Below the pieces are notes generated by a model. The model made no database searches and was not told the origin of the DNA. It worked only from the letters and a program-made list of their open reading frames with translations. This document shows positions 1 through 8,800 of a stretch of 64,000 nt of DNA, piece after piece (positions within the stretch are counted from its first letter, which is position 1; each line of letters opens with the position of its first letter). The stretch covers positions 1 to 64,000 of IMG/VR virus record IMGVR_UViG_3300046004_000818. The stretch is one strand, 5' to 3'. The stretch is from a virus. A program made the position numbers and the translations under genes.

Positions 1-134
<134 letters not shown>

Positions 135-156
135 GAGAAACCTTACACCAAACTAC

Positions 157-262
157 TGTATAACACTGTATGAAACCCTGTGGATAACCCTGTATAACCT
201 GTGAATACTGTGGATAACTCCCTCAAACTTTTGTGGACAAGCTGTGGACAATTTGTGGTATA
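157..262. other. Phased array of DnaA-box-like nonamers, candidate replication origin
   Basis: Two exact DnaA boxes (TGTGGATAA, the complement of TTATCCACA) lie at 179-187 and 209-217. Near matches begin at 157, 167, 191, 200, 232, 243 and 254, including TGTGGACAA twice. Most spacings are 9-12 bp, so the sites fall on roughly the same face of the helix. AT-rich DNA follows at 600-930. Clustered, phased DnaA boxes next to repeats and AT-rich DNA are the usual build of a DnaA-dependent origin. That a phage origin here is bound by host DnaA is inference. Confidence 0.6.
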
Positions 263-368
263 GAAACAACAAACCGCGTATAACGTGCGATCATAGCACG
301 GTCAAGGTGTCACCCTAGGGTAACGCTCCCAGAGCCTCATAGCCCGTCCTATGCCTTCCAACCTTACA

Positions 369-400
369 TGAAACTTACGTGAAACTTACGTGAAACTTAC
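369..400. repeat. Three 11-bp direct repeats (TGAAACTTACG)
   Basis: TGAAACTTACG occurs at 369-379 and 380-390, with a 10-bp third copy at 391-400. The 11-bp period keeps all copies on one face of the helix, as expected for a protein-binding array. It lies between the DnaA-like cluster and the terminase side of the non-coding region. No gene of the phage can be tied to it from the sequence. Confidence 0.7.
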
Positions 401-471
401 AGTTTCTGGGGCTGGCACGGATCTTGCCGTAGTGGGTACTTACTTAACATGGCACCAATATAGTGCGCTGG

Positions 472-509
472 ATGCACTGGTTTGGTGCATGACGTATGGC
501 CTATGCACC
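472..509. repeat. Cluster of ATGCAC/GTGCAT inverted repeats
   Basis: ATGCAC (472-477), GGTGCAT (484-490) and ATGCACC (503-509) form overlapping inverted repeats, and related GGCACC and GGTGCG hexamers flank them at about 451 and 514. The density of one hexamer in both orientations suggests a regulatory or replication protein target. A short open reading frame (390-617) crosses it but has no sign of being coding. Confidence 0.45.
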
Positions 510-648
510 AAGATGGTGCGCGGCGCGCTGCCCTACCCACCTGACTGCCTCATAACATTTTCCACACTTTCACCTAATACTTCACATATTTTGGCACGAT
601 ACCAAGGCCTAACCTAACCTAACCTATCTTATCAAAACCTATCTACAT

Positions 649-774
649 CTATACACAATTAGATTGTGTATAGAGAACACACCCTTCTCATAATCAATTC
701 CTAATATCTTATGAGACTCCACTCACTCCTATACACAAGCCAAATGTGTATAGAAAACAGCCATTTCTCATAAT
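649..774. repeat. Two inverted repeats in an 80-bp direct repeat, candidate terminase or regulator sites
   Basis: A perfect 11-bp-arm inverted repeat CTATACACAAT/ATTGTGTATAG occupies 649-673. A second with 9-bp arms CTATACACA/TGTGTATAG occupies 729-753. Each is followed 36 bp from its start by TTCTCATAAT (685-694 and 765-774), so both belong to an 80-bp direct repeat. They lie just upstream of the terminase genes. In lambda, the small terminase subunit binds repeated R sites in cosB in the same place, so a cosB-like role is possible. A regulator operator is the alternative. Confidence 0.6.
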
Positions 775-811
775 ATACACCCCGTTACCCGCCCCACGCC
801 CTCAAAAATTA

Positions 812-859
812 AAAAATATCTAATACTTATGAATTTTTTGGCAAAAATATCTAATACTT
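812..859. repeat. 17-bp direct repeats 31 bp apart upstream of the first gene
   Basis: AAAAATATCTAATACTT occurs exactly at 812-828 and 843-859. The 31-bp offset is three helical turns. A degenerate relative (CTAATATCTTATGAG) lies at about 701. The region is very AT-rich and is the last stretch before the first rightward gene, so it may be a duplicated binding site or upstream promoter element for the late operon, or DNA-unwinding sequence of the origin. Confidence 0.6.
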
Positions 860-929
860 TCTTTAATATGGCACCACTCCAATAGTGAACACCCACTTAT
901 AATCTGGCAAACTCTCATAGAGCCATCAC

Positions 930-1340
930 ATGACCGCTGCACACGAAACATTCACCTTGAATAGCAAGGGCTACCCGGCTAACTGGCCTGACTGCAATCC
1001 GAAGCGCCCAGACACCGTGGTGAGCCGCATTACAGACCAACAAAAGAAGGACTTGTATGAACGGAACATTACTACCAGAGACTTAGCAAAGTTATTTGGT
1101 GTACGGGAGGCCTACCTCTCTTGGCTATTCCCCGGCAAGGGTCCGGGGTTTAGCAAGGCCAAGAAAATGCTCATAAATACCCGTAAAGAGTATCGCTGTA
1201 GGTACGCTGCACAGGTAATAGAAGGCAAAATCAGCATAAAAGACGCTGCCACGGCCTCCAGAATCCCCTACCGGAGCATGGCAAGGGCAGTCCAACTCTT
1301 GAAAAAGCAGGCACAAAATGTCACAACCACCCAAGTTTAA
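930..1340 (+). CDS. Putative helix-turn-helix DNA-binding protein next to terminase
   Basis: This 136-residue protein is not recognised with certainty. Residues about 35-60 (QQKKDLYERNITTRDLAKLF and following) look like a helix-turn-helix in the style of small terminases and Hin-type domains. A second helical segment near residues 95-125 (EGKISIKDAATASRIPYRSM) looks like another such motif. It is the first rightward gene and overlaps the next by 23 bp, so it belongs to the packaging operon. It may be a DNA-recognition partner of the terminase or a late regulator. The ATG lacks a clear Shine-Dalgarno sequence. Confidence 0.6.
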   Translation: MTAAHETFTLNSKGYPANWPDCNPKRPDTVVSRITDQQKKDLYERNITTRDLAKLFGVREAYLSWLFPGKGPGFSKAKKMLINTRKEYRCRYAAQVIEGKISIKDAATASRIPYRSMARAVQLLKKQAQNVTTTQV

Positions 1341-1710
1341 TGCAGAAGACTTCCCGACTCTAGCCGAGTCAGGTGGTCAAAACCTTGATGAACAGTACAT
1401 TCCTGAGTTCATTCCCCTCACTTCTACCACCTTAAACCTAGAGTTTGAGCTACTAGAGCAGTATAACAGGGCTAGAAAACTGCTTCATGACGCCCAATAC
1501 GACACCACTATCTCCTTGAACCAGAAGTCAGCAGCCTTGAATAGCGCGACTGCTATCATCGGTGCACTAACTAAGAACCAAGCAGAGCTATATAGCCTTG
1601 AACGCATTAAGAAGATTGAGAACGTACTGATAGAAACCTTGAAACTGTTTCCCGATATGCAGACAGAGTTCATGGCTAAGTATGAAGAAGCGTTAGGGCC
1701 TGAAGTATGA
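1318..1710 (+). CDS. Putative terminase small subunit
   Basis: This 130-residue helical protein contains the stretch LEFELLEQYNRARKLLHDAQ followed by a second helical region around ERIKKIENVLIETLK. That layout resembles uncharacterised phage small terminases that sit immediately before GpA-like large subunits. It overlaps the upstream helix-turn-helix gene and the large terminase start (ATGA), which indicates translational coupling. Its predicted job is DNA recognition and regulation of the packaging motor. The assignment rests mainly on size and position. Confidence 0.6.
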   Translation: MSQPPKFNAEDFPTLAESGGQNLDEQYIPEFIPLTSTTLNLEFELLEQYNRARKLLHDAQYDTTISLNQKSAALNSATAIIGALTKNQAELYSLERIKKIENVLIETLKLFPDMQTEFMAKYEEALGPEV

Positions 1711-3377
1711 TAGCCGAACATCTAAATAGAGTTAAAGAGAGTATAGCCAATGTCTATACTATGGGCAACCTGTCACAATGGATATCTAACAGTACGAAGT
1801 ACGAAGGGAAGAGATTCAGTTATACGGGTCGGGAGTACCAACCTACGATTATTGACGATCCAGCAAAGACCTTGTTAGTTATTAAGTGCGCTCAGGTAGG
1901 GTTATCTGAGATATTCGCACGGTGGGCCTTGGCTTCTGTAGTGACACAAGACAACTTCACTACTATCTATACATTCCCTGCTGCCACAGATGCAGAGTTG
2001 TTCTCTAAAAGCCGCTTGATGCCTATCATAGATAGCTCCAAGGTGGTGAAACATAGCATGAGTCGTATAGTTAACTCAGTAGAACTTAAGCAGTTCGGGG
2101 TTAATAGCTTCCTGTATACGCGGGGTACATACTCAGAGACAGGGGCGCTATCTGTACCTGCTGATTTGATTATCCATGATGAATACGATAGGTCGGACAT
2201 GGCTAATGTGTCAGCTTATGTGTCACGTTTACAAGCTAAACCCACTAAGATGCGTCGGATTTTCAGCACACCGACTGTAGCCAAGTATGGTATTGATGCG
2301 GAATGCCAGACAGCTAGACGCAAAAAGCAGGTGTGGACCTGCTCTCACTGTAAGCATAAATTCCTTCCTAATTACCATGATAATGTCATTATACCGGGGT
2401 ATACAGGTGAGAAGAAGGAGATTAACAAGCACAATCTGGAGAATATCAAGTGGCGAGAAGCCAAACTGCTGTGTCCCAAGTGTGGTCGTGAACCAGAGAT
2501 AAGCATAGAGCACCGCGAGTGGGTTGTGGAGAATAACGAGGCTAAGTTCGATGCTGTTTCTTACAATGTATCACCGTTTTGTGCACCGTCTTTCATTACT
2601 GCGCCCTACCTTGTTAAAGTATCTACAGAGTTCAATAAATGGAGTGAATTTTGCAACCAGGCCCTTGGTGAAACATCTGAAGATGCACAAGATATGCTGG
2701 TTGAGTCGGATGTACGAGCTATGCATAGTCCTAACAGTATGGACTCTAGTGATGTACATTTCATGGGTTGTGATATGGGTCTTACTTGCCATATTATGAT
2801 AGGGCGTAAGGTTGGAGGTAAGTTGATAGTAGTGCATCGTGAGAAGGTGTTCTATACTGACTTTGAAGAGAAGAGGCGTATGCTCTGCTCCAAGTACCGT
2901 GTAGTCACATCAGTTCACGACTTGTTCCCCTACACTGATATTATCACACGGATTACAGGGTTCGACCCTAATGCTTATGGTGCTATTTATGTAGAGAAGA
3001 AGTCTACAGAAAGTCATACTATCAAGGAGCAGGAAGCTAATCCAGAGGAAGGGAAGTTGAATGTTCGCTCTGCTATGGTTAATAGAAACATCGCCCTTGA
3101 TGAGTTGATGGCTGAGATTAAAGCAGGGAGTGTACTTATCCATAACGTAGATGATGAACTGACACAACACCTGCTAGACATGAAGAGAATACAGAAGTTT
3201 ATGAAGGATAATACTATGCGCTATGTATGGGAAAAAACTGATGGTATCGACCACTGGCACCATACACTGCTTTATCTGTATATAGCTACTAAACTCCGAG
3301 CTACTGCTGGTGCATGGACAGCGGCTGGTGCAGTTCCATTCTTGTCGGCCTTTGTTCCAAAACAAAATGTGCAATGA
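1707..3377 (+). CDS. terL: Terminase large subunit, lambda GpA-like
   Basis: This 556-residue protein is the ATP-driven packaging motor and nuclease that cuts concatemers. The deviant Walker A VIKCAQVGLSE is at residues 58-68, as in lambda gpA. LIIHDEYDR at 154-162 is the Walker B region. A cysteine pair CSHC near residue 213 and CPKC near residue 255 form a zinc-binding-like insert. MGCDMG near residue 352 starts the C-terminal nuclease domain. The start overlaps the small subunit stop. A GpA-type terminase suggests cos-type packaging, which fits the repeat-rich DNA upstream of 930. Confidence 0.92.
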   Translation: MIAEHLNRVKESIANVYTMGNLSQWISNSTKYEGKRFSYTGREYQPTIIDDPAKTLLVIKCAQVGLSEIFARWALASVVTQDNFTTIYTFPAATDAELFSKSRLMPIIDSSKVVKHSMSRIVNSVELKQFGVNSFLYTRGTYSETGALSVPADLIIHDEYDRSDMANVSAYVSRLQAKPTKMRRIFSTPTVAKYGIDAECQTARRKKQVWTCSHCKHKFLPNYHDNVIIPGYTGEKKEINKHNLENIKWREAKLLCPKCGREPEISIEHREWVVENNEAKFDAVSYNVSPFCAPSFITAPYLVKVSTEFNKWSEFCNQALGETSEDAQDMLVESDVRAMHSPNSMDSSDVHFMGCDMGLTCHIMIGRKVGGKLIVVHREKVFYTDFEEKRRMLCSKYRVVTSVHDLFPYTDIITRITGFDPNAYGAIYVEKKSTESHTIKEQEANPEEGKLNVRSAMVNRNIALDELMAEIKAGSVLIHNVDDELTQHLLDMKRIQKFMKDNTMRYVWEKTDGIDHWHHTLLYLYIATKLRATAGAWTAAGAVPFLSAFVPKQNVQ

Positions 3378-3379
3378 GT

Positions 3380-3422
3380 GTGGTTTAGGTGTATAATTCT
3401 TCCATGAAAATACCTAAACCAC
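3380..3422 (+). promoter_or_regulatory. Inverted repeat around a TATAAT box and start codon, candidate operator
   Basis: A perfect 11-bp inverted repeat, GTGGTTTAGGT at 3380-3390 and ACCTAAACCAC at 3412-3422, flanks a consensus -10 box TATAAT (3392-3397) and the ATG at 3404. A DNA-binding protein on both arms would cover promoter and start codon. Alternatively the transcript could fold and hide the start. The gene it controls encodes a ribbon-helix-helix protein, so autorepression is a natural inference. Confidence 0.55.
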
Positions 3423-3565
3423 CTTCTGAACGAATGAATCTCCATGTATCTGTGGAGGTTGCTGCACAGTTGAGGCAGTTAAGCGCCTTAACTGGTATCA
3501 GCATTACCAGACTTGTACACAATGCCTTGGCTGCCTATCTGAAGGAGCAGAAACATGGAGATTAA
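3404..3565 (+). CDS. Small ribbon-helix-helix (CopG/Arc-like) protein
   Basis: This 53-residue protein has a basic N terminus, a short strand (RMNLHVSVEVAAQLRQLS) and two helices (VAAQLRQLSALTG and ITRLVHNALAAYLKEQ) in the ribbon-helix-helix order. Such proteins bind palindromic operators as dimers. It begins 26 bp after the terminase stop and its last codons overlap the start of the HNH endonuclease, so the two are co-translated. It probably represses its own promoter and the endonuclease. A similar pair is found at 18-19 kb. Confidence 0.7.
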   Translation: MKIPKPPSERMNLHVSVEVAAQLRQLSALTGISITRLVHNALAAYLKEQKHGD

Positions 3566-4064
3566 GGTTATTACCCAAGAAGTTTTATTGGAAATGTTTA
3601 CATATCTAGAAGGTGACCTGATATACAGAATCAGGCCTGCCCGTAATGTCCAAATAGGGACAATTGCTGGTTGTCCAGATAACGCAGGTTATAGAATTAT
3701 ACGTATAGCAGGTAAAGCTTATAAGGCTCACCGCCTAGTGTGGTTGTACCATACAGGTAATTGGCCTGCTGAAGGGTTTGAGTTAGATCACATAGATGAG
3801 GATAAGGCCAATAACCGTATAGATAATCTAAGAGAAGCGACCAGTGCTAAGAATAAGCTCAATGTGAGTCTGCAAACTAATAACAAATCAGGTCACAAAG
3901 GTGTACACCTGAATAGGTTGGGCACCTACTCTGCCAGTGCTAAGCTACACGGTAAGCATCATTGGTTGGGTAGTTACCCCACAGCAGAAGAGGCATCTGC
4001 AGCTTATCAAGCATTTGCTAAAGCTAATCACGGAGAATTTTACCGCGCCCCGGCTATAGTATGA
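3555..4064 (+). CDS. HNH homing endonuclease with AP2-like DNA-binding domain
   Basis: This 169-residue free-standing homing endonuclease has an HNH_3-type core, HRLVWLYHTGNWP through LDHIDEDKANNRIDNLREAT (about residues 56-97). A C-terminal AP2-like DNA-binding domain follows, with the characteristic KSGHKGVHL and WLGSYPTAEEASAAY (about residues 112-160). Such genes spread by cutting alleles that lack them. It is inserted between terminase and portal genes and is a paralogue in architecture of the HNH gene at 51.2 kb. It overlaps the small ribbon-helix-helix gene. Confidence 0.88.
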   Translation: MEIKVITQEVLLEMFTYLEGDLIYRIRPARNVQIGTIAGCPDNAGYRIIRIAGKAYKAHRLVWLYHTGNWPAEGFELDHIDEDKANNRIDNLREATSAKNKLNVSLQTNNKSGHKGVHLNRLGTYSASAKLHGKHHWLGSYPTAEEASAAYQAFAKANHGEFYRAPAIV

Positions 4065-4091
4065 TAAACTTCGACGCATTGCGTCGAAGGA
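4060..4091 (+). promoter_or_regulatory. -10-like box plus perfect palindrome overlapping the portal ribosome binding site
   Basis: TATGAT (4060-4065), a -10-like box, overlaps the endonuclease stop. It is followed by a 10-bp-arm palindrome CTTCGACGCA-T-TGCGTCGAAG at 4069-4089. The right arm runs into the Shine-Dalgarno AAGGA (4087-4091) of the portal gene at 4101. The palindrome can act as an operator in DNA or as a hairpin that restricts ribosome access in RNA. No T-run follows, so a terminator is unlikely. Confidence 0.45.
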
Positions 4092-4100
4092 ATTACTACT

Positions 4101-5570
4101 ATGAGCTTTCTAACTAAATGGTTAGGCCTTGAAGCAGAGGCTGCTACCCTCCCTCCTGTACCCTTGCCAAAGGCTCCTACAGGGGCACAGGCTGAACCTG
4201 CACACCGCACGGTAGTAGGTGGAGCTACTGCACGGTTACAGCAACCTGACAGGGCACCTCTTACTACCAATAGACTTGATGTACGGAATGCTAGCAATAC
4301 TGCTGCTGCTATCCGTACCCTGACTTACACCTCTCCTGAGATTGGTGCAGCGATCTATGCTAATTTACGTGTAGGTATCCCTGAGAACTTCTCCCTGATT
4401 GCTCGGGATATGGACGGTAAGGTTAACCCTGCTGCTACTGGCATTGCTCAGGAAATCTTGCGTCGGATTACATACCTCGGAAATGTAGATGGTACGTATG
4501 GTTCACAGGATACTATCCAATCTATCTCTGAGAGCTTAGGCAAGCAGTTGTTACAGTATGGTGCTTGTGCTGGCGAGGTAGCCCTTGATAAGGCGCGGGT
4601 TCCTGCTAGTCTGAACCCGATCTCTGTCACTACTATCAAGTGGTATGACGAGGATAAGTCTACACGCCCTGTACAGTTGCTTGGTGGTGTAGAAATTAGC
4701 TTGGATATTCCTACCTTTGTTTATGTCAGTCTGGATCAGGACTTGATGGAAGCTTACTCTAGCTCTCCATTGGAATCTGCTATCCAACCTGTGTTGCAAG
4801 ATATAGAGTTTAATAACGATGTGCGCAGGGCCTTGAAACGTGCAGTTCTTCCGCGCTTGGTTGCCACTATCGACTCAGAAGCTATTAAGAAATCTACGCC
4901 ACCTGACATTCTAAACGATAGCGATAAGTTTGCTGCTTACAAACAGCAGATCATTGGTGCTGTACAGCAGGTAGTTAACGGTGCTAACCCAGAAGATGCT
5001 TTCATCAGCTTCTCCGAGATTAGTTATGCCTATGTTAATGGTGGCCAAGACCCATCAGCTATTATCGAACGTATTCAGAAGGTCTTGAACACGAAGCTGC
5101 AGACAGGGACTAAGACTCTGCCTGTGGTACTTGGCTACGGTGGTGGAGCTAATGCTGCCTCTGCTGAGTCATTGCTGTTCATCAAGTCTGCTAACATGGT
5201 TCGGGTCAAGCTGAATGAGTTCTATAGTCGCATTCTGACTATTGCTACCCGCTTGATGGGTCAGGATTGCTACGTCGAGTTTAAGTATGCTCAAATAGAC
5301 TTACGCCCTGACGCCGAACTAGAAGCTTACAAAGCTATGAAGCAATCTCGTATGCTGGAACTACTGTCTTTCGGCTTGATGACCGACGAAGAAGTAGCCA
5401 TTGAACTGACTGGGAACCTGCCGCCGCAGGGCTACAAGCCCTTGATGGGTACGATGTTCAGGGTAGGGGCCGGTGCATCAGCAGGGGCCGGACAACCCGG
5501 CACAGCGGCTTCTGGCACTTCCAATATGAGTCAGGGAAAGCCTGAAACTCCAGCAGCACCTAAGTCTTGA
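4101..5570 (+). CDS. Portal protein
   Basis: This 489-residue protein forms the dodecameric ring through which DNA enters the head and to which the tail joins. Its position after the large terminase, its length, a long central helical region (about residues 240-410) and a low-complexity Ala/Gly/Pro C terminus match phage portal proteins. The motif EYFxR-like wing elements are not obvious to me, so the family subtype is left open. Translation starts at an ATG with an AAGGA site nine bases upstream. The C-terminal GTMFRVGAGASAGAGQPG tail is probably disordered. Confidence 0.85.
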   Translation: MSFLTKWLGLEAEAATLPPVPLPKAPTGAQAEPAHRTVVGGATARLQQPDRAPLTTNRLDVRNASNTAAAIRTLTYTSPEIGAAIYANLRVGIPENFSLIARDMDGKVNPAATGIAQEILRRITYLGNVDGTYGSQDTIQSISESLGKQLLQYGACAGEVALDKARVPASLNPISVTTIKWYDEDKSTRPVQLLGGVEISLDIPTFVYVSLDQDLMEAYSSSPLESAIQPVLQDIEFNNDVRRALKRAVLPRLVATIDSEAIKKSTPPDILNDSDKFAAYKQQIIGAVQQVVNGANPEDAFISFSEISYAYVNGGQDPSAIIERIQKVLNTKLQTGTKTLPVVLGYGGGANAASAESLLFIKSANMVRVKLNEFYSRILTIATRLMGQDCYVEFKYAQIDLRPDAELEAYKAMKQSRMLELLSFGLMTDEEVAIELTGNLPPQGYKPLMGTMFRVGAGASAGAGQPGTAASGTSNMSQGKPETPAAPKS

Positions 5571-5577
5571 TAGAAGT

Positions 5578-5610
5578 TTGACAAATTTACCCACGGCTAT
5601 CTGATATAGT
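5578..5610 (+). promoter_or_regulatory. Candidate promoter of the first spike cassette
   Basis: TTGACA (5578-5583) lies upstream of TGATAT (5602-5607, spacer 18). An overlapping reading is an extended -10, TG-A-TATAGT (5602-5610). Either would start transcription just before the GTG at 5631. The block TATCTG-N-TAT is shared with the element at 14,495-14,507. Confidence 0.4.
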
Positions 5611-5630
5611 AGCCCAACTGAGGATTTACC

Positions 5631-5894
5631 GTGCCCAATCCAAACTATCAAGCTACCGGGAAAGACTGCCCGATTATGGAGACAGCAGTAGTTGTACCTA
5701 GTGACTCTACTGACATTACTGATCTACCAAGGGCTATCTGGGTTGGTGTAGGTGGTGACGTTACCTTGATGGCTGCTGCTGATCAGACCTCTCGGGTCTT
5801 CAAGAACGTAGCTAGCGGTACTCTGCTACCTATCCGCGCTAGACGTATCTATAACACAGGTACATCTGCTTCTTCAATCATAGCCTGCTATTAG
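5631..5894 (+). CDS. Head spike base protein, RcGTA Rcc01079/GhsA-like (copy 1)
   Basis: This 87-residue protein resembles the spike base family first known from the Rhodobacter gene transfer agent. The family-type features are LPRAIWVGVGGDVTLM in the middle, FKNVASGTLLPIRARRIY, and a terminal TGTSASSIIACY. The base protein anchors fibres to the capsid vertices. It starts with GTG and is followed one base later by a large fibre gene, as in the agent's ghsA-ghsB pair. It is about 85% identical (74 of 87 residues by my alignment) to the copy at 9690. Confidence 0.82.
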   Translation: MPNPNYQATGKDCPIMETAVVVPSDSTDITDLPRAIWVGVGGDVTLMAAADQTSRVFKNVASGTLLPIRARRIYNTGTSASSIIACY

Positions 5895-5895
5895 T

Positions 5896-8800
5896 ATGTT
5901 CGGCGTAGGTCCTACCCTTCACAATACGGGGAAGTCGCCGCAACAGCAGTGCTTGTCCCTGCTTGATAAGTACTGCAAGTCTCCTGCTGGTATCTATGAT
6001 CCGGTTAAGGGGTATATGCAGTTACCTGCTAATCTGGTAACGTGGTCGGGTGATCTAACTGATGCATCCTACACTAAGGTGCAGCTAGTAGCCAGCAAAC
6101 CTACTGACATAGCACCACCTAAGCAAGGTATCACACCTATCAAGCTTACTGCTACAAGTGGGGCTAATGGTAGTTCATGGAGATTCTATAAAGGACCAGC
6201 TACTACTGCTGATACGAACTACACAGCAGCGATTTACTATAAGCCGGGAAGCGGTGCGCCTTACGTACTATTTAACTCAGATAGTAACGGTAGTGAGGGA
6301 GTATTCTTTAACGCCACTACAGGTGCTTACCTAAGCCGAATTGGTACTGCCTACTCTGGCGAGTCACTTGCTGTAGCTAATGGTTGGTACATGTTAGTAG
6401 TGAACTTTAGAGCTACACTTGCAGACTCTAATCACAACATGTTTTGGTGCCTTACTAACAGGACTAATACTGCTGCTAATGGTGCTGACCCCGGTTTTGT
6501 TGGTGGTGAGTATGCTTATTTTGGTGGTTATGGTGTATTTGAGGGTACCCTTACTGCTGCACAGATTCACGCTATGGGTGGCATCCCTTGGACTAGGGAG
6601 ACTGCTAGTGTTGCTTTGACACTTGGCCCTCGGCTAGAGGTTAATGGTGAGTTTGATTCTGACACTGGTTGGACAAAAGGTGCTGGCATTAGCATAGCTA
6701 ATGGCGGCGCAACCTTTAATAACGGTGCTGGTTATCCAAACTTAACACAGAACTATGCTTATACGTCTGGGAAATCGTACCAGTACGATATAACGGTTTC
6801 AGCTTGGTTAGCAGGTGCAGCGGCTGTATTTACAACTAAGACTGGATATACTCCACATCCAAATAAAGTTACAGGTGTTGGAACCTTCAGCGATGTATTT
6901 GTTGCTGATGGCACATATAACCTAATGGGTGTTCAGCATGGAAGTCCCGGTGGTACAAATAGCTACACATTTGACAGTATCTCTGTCCGAGAACTCATCT
7001 CCACACCTTGCCCTCTCTACACCGATGCACACGCCTATATACCGGGCAGTTACTCACTTGTAACTCCTGCAAACTTGCTAAAGTGGAGCAGGGATTTTGC
7101 TAATGGGACTTGGAGTTCTAGCTCAGCCGCGCTATTGAGGACTGCAACTGAACTTGTAGAGATAGCTACTTCTGATTATCACCGTGTAGGTTACTCCTTG
7201 GCAGGGATACCAACTACCCAACGTACATTTGCCTTTGAGGTCAAACCTGCAGGTCGCAACTACGCTAGGGGTTGGAGTTGGGGTGGTGCTGACTCTGGAC
7301 AACAAACATTTACTCTGATAGGTGCTGGTAGTTCTACAGGTTCATTGCCAACAAGTATAGCCAAGCAAGCTGATGGTTGGTATATGTGTACTTTCTCTGT
7401 ACCTCTCAATCAAGCTGGAAATGTAGTCTTTGGACCTTCCGATGGTGTAGTTGGTGGTACTGATGCTTACATGGGTATAGCTGGGTTAGGTCTGTCCTGC
7501 AGAGGTGCAGGTTTATTTGAAGGTAACTATACTGCTGATCAGTTAATAGCTATGGGTGGTATACCTTGGACTAGAGAAACTCCTAACGTATCCCTAAGCT
7601 TGGGTAACAACCTTATTACCAATAGCGAGTTCAAAAACAAAGGTAGCGGTTGGACTATAGCGAATGGTTCTGTTAACTTTGATTCTGGCAAGGCTGTGTT
7701 TGGTGCTAACAGTACACAGTTCTACCAGTACCTATCTACTCTTACTGTCAATAAGCAGTACCAGTTTGATTGGGAGCAAAGCACTGCAGGCTTGATCTAC
7801 ATGAATGTCGGTGGTGGTTGGGTAGTCCCCGCACATACTGGCACCGGACCAAAGTCGTACGTTGCTACTGCTGATGCGGCCTTACAGGTCTATGTGTACC
7901 TTACTACAGGTGGAGTAGCTGGAGACTGGATTGACAACTTGACAGTTAGGGAACTCATCTCCACCCCCTGTCCAATCTACGCACCCACCTCATCTCTAGG
8001 CCTTGCATCTAACAACTTCAATGCCACTATGGGGAATACTGGCTATACGCCAGTCGAAGGCGAAGCCCGACTTGTCTATGATGCACTCAGCAAGGTAGGG
8101 CCAGAGTTAGTACCTAACGTAGGCAAACCGTTCGTTAACACTGCAGGGTGGGCTGGCAATCAGGCCACAATAGCTGTAGTAGGTGGAAAGATACGGGTTA
8201 CTGCTACAGTTGCTAGTGGCGGCTATATCTCTGGATATGTAAACCTCACAGGTCTTACACCCGGAGCGACCTTGCAGGTTACTGGTATGCACACTGCAGG
8301 TACTGCTACTACCAACTATATTGCTACGTATTTGCTTAGTGCTGGTTCTGGTAATGGTGCGTCAACTCCTGTCCTAGCTAGTGGTGCTGCAGGTAGTTAC
8401 TCACAAGTAGTAGATGCCGATGGCTCTATTTGGATCGCAGTTGCTGGAACCTCTACAGGCATTGGCTCCTACTATGACATAGATTTCTTGTCTGTAAAAG
8501 AAATCATAGGTATCCATGCTACCTCTGCTAATGTGTACACACGGCGTGGACTTGTTAATCAGACAACCAATAGCGATGATGTGTCTGGTGGCATATCTCC
8601 TACTGGTCTGACTTTTGTTACTAATTCGGTACATAGCCCACTAACAGGTACTAATACTGCAGATGCGATGAGGGAAACAGTAGATGCTAGCCGACACACA
8701 CTGGTAAACTCAGCAGTGTTAGCTACAGGTACTTATAACACTGTGGCTGTGATTGCCAAACAGGGGGTAGGTACTAGGTGTCTACAGACTGCTAATGGGG

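Noticed and set aside
390-617. 75-codon frame in the left non-coding region
   Set aside because: No ribosome binding site, it crosses several inverted repeats, and the predicted protein has no helix or strand pattern or family resemblance; treated as chance.
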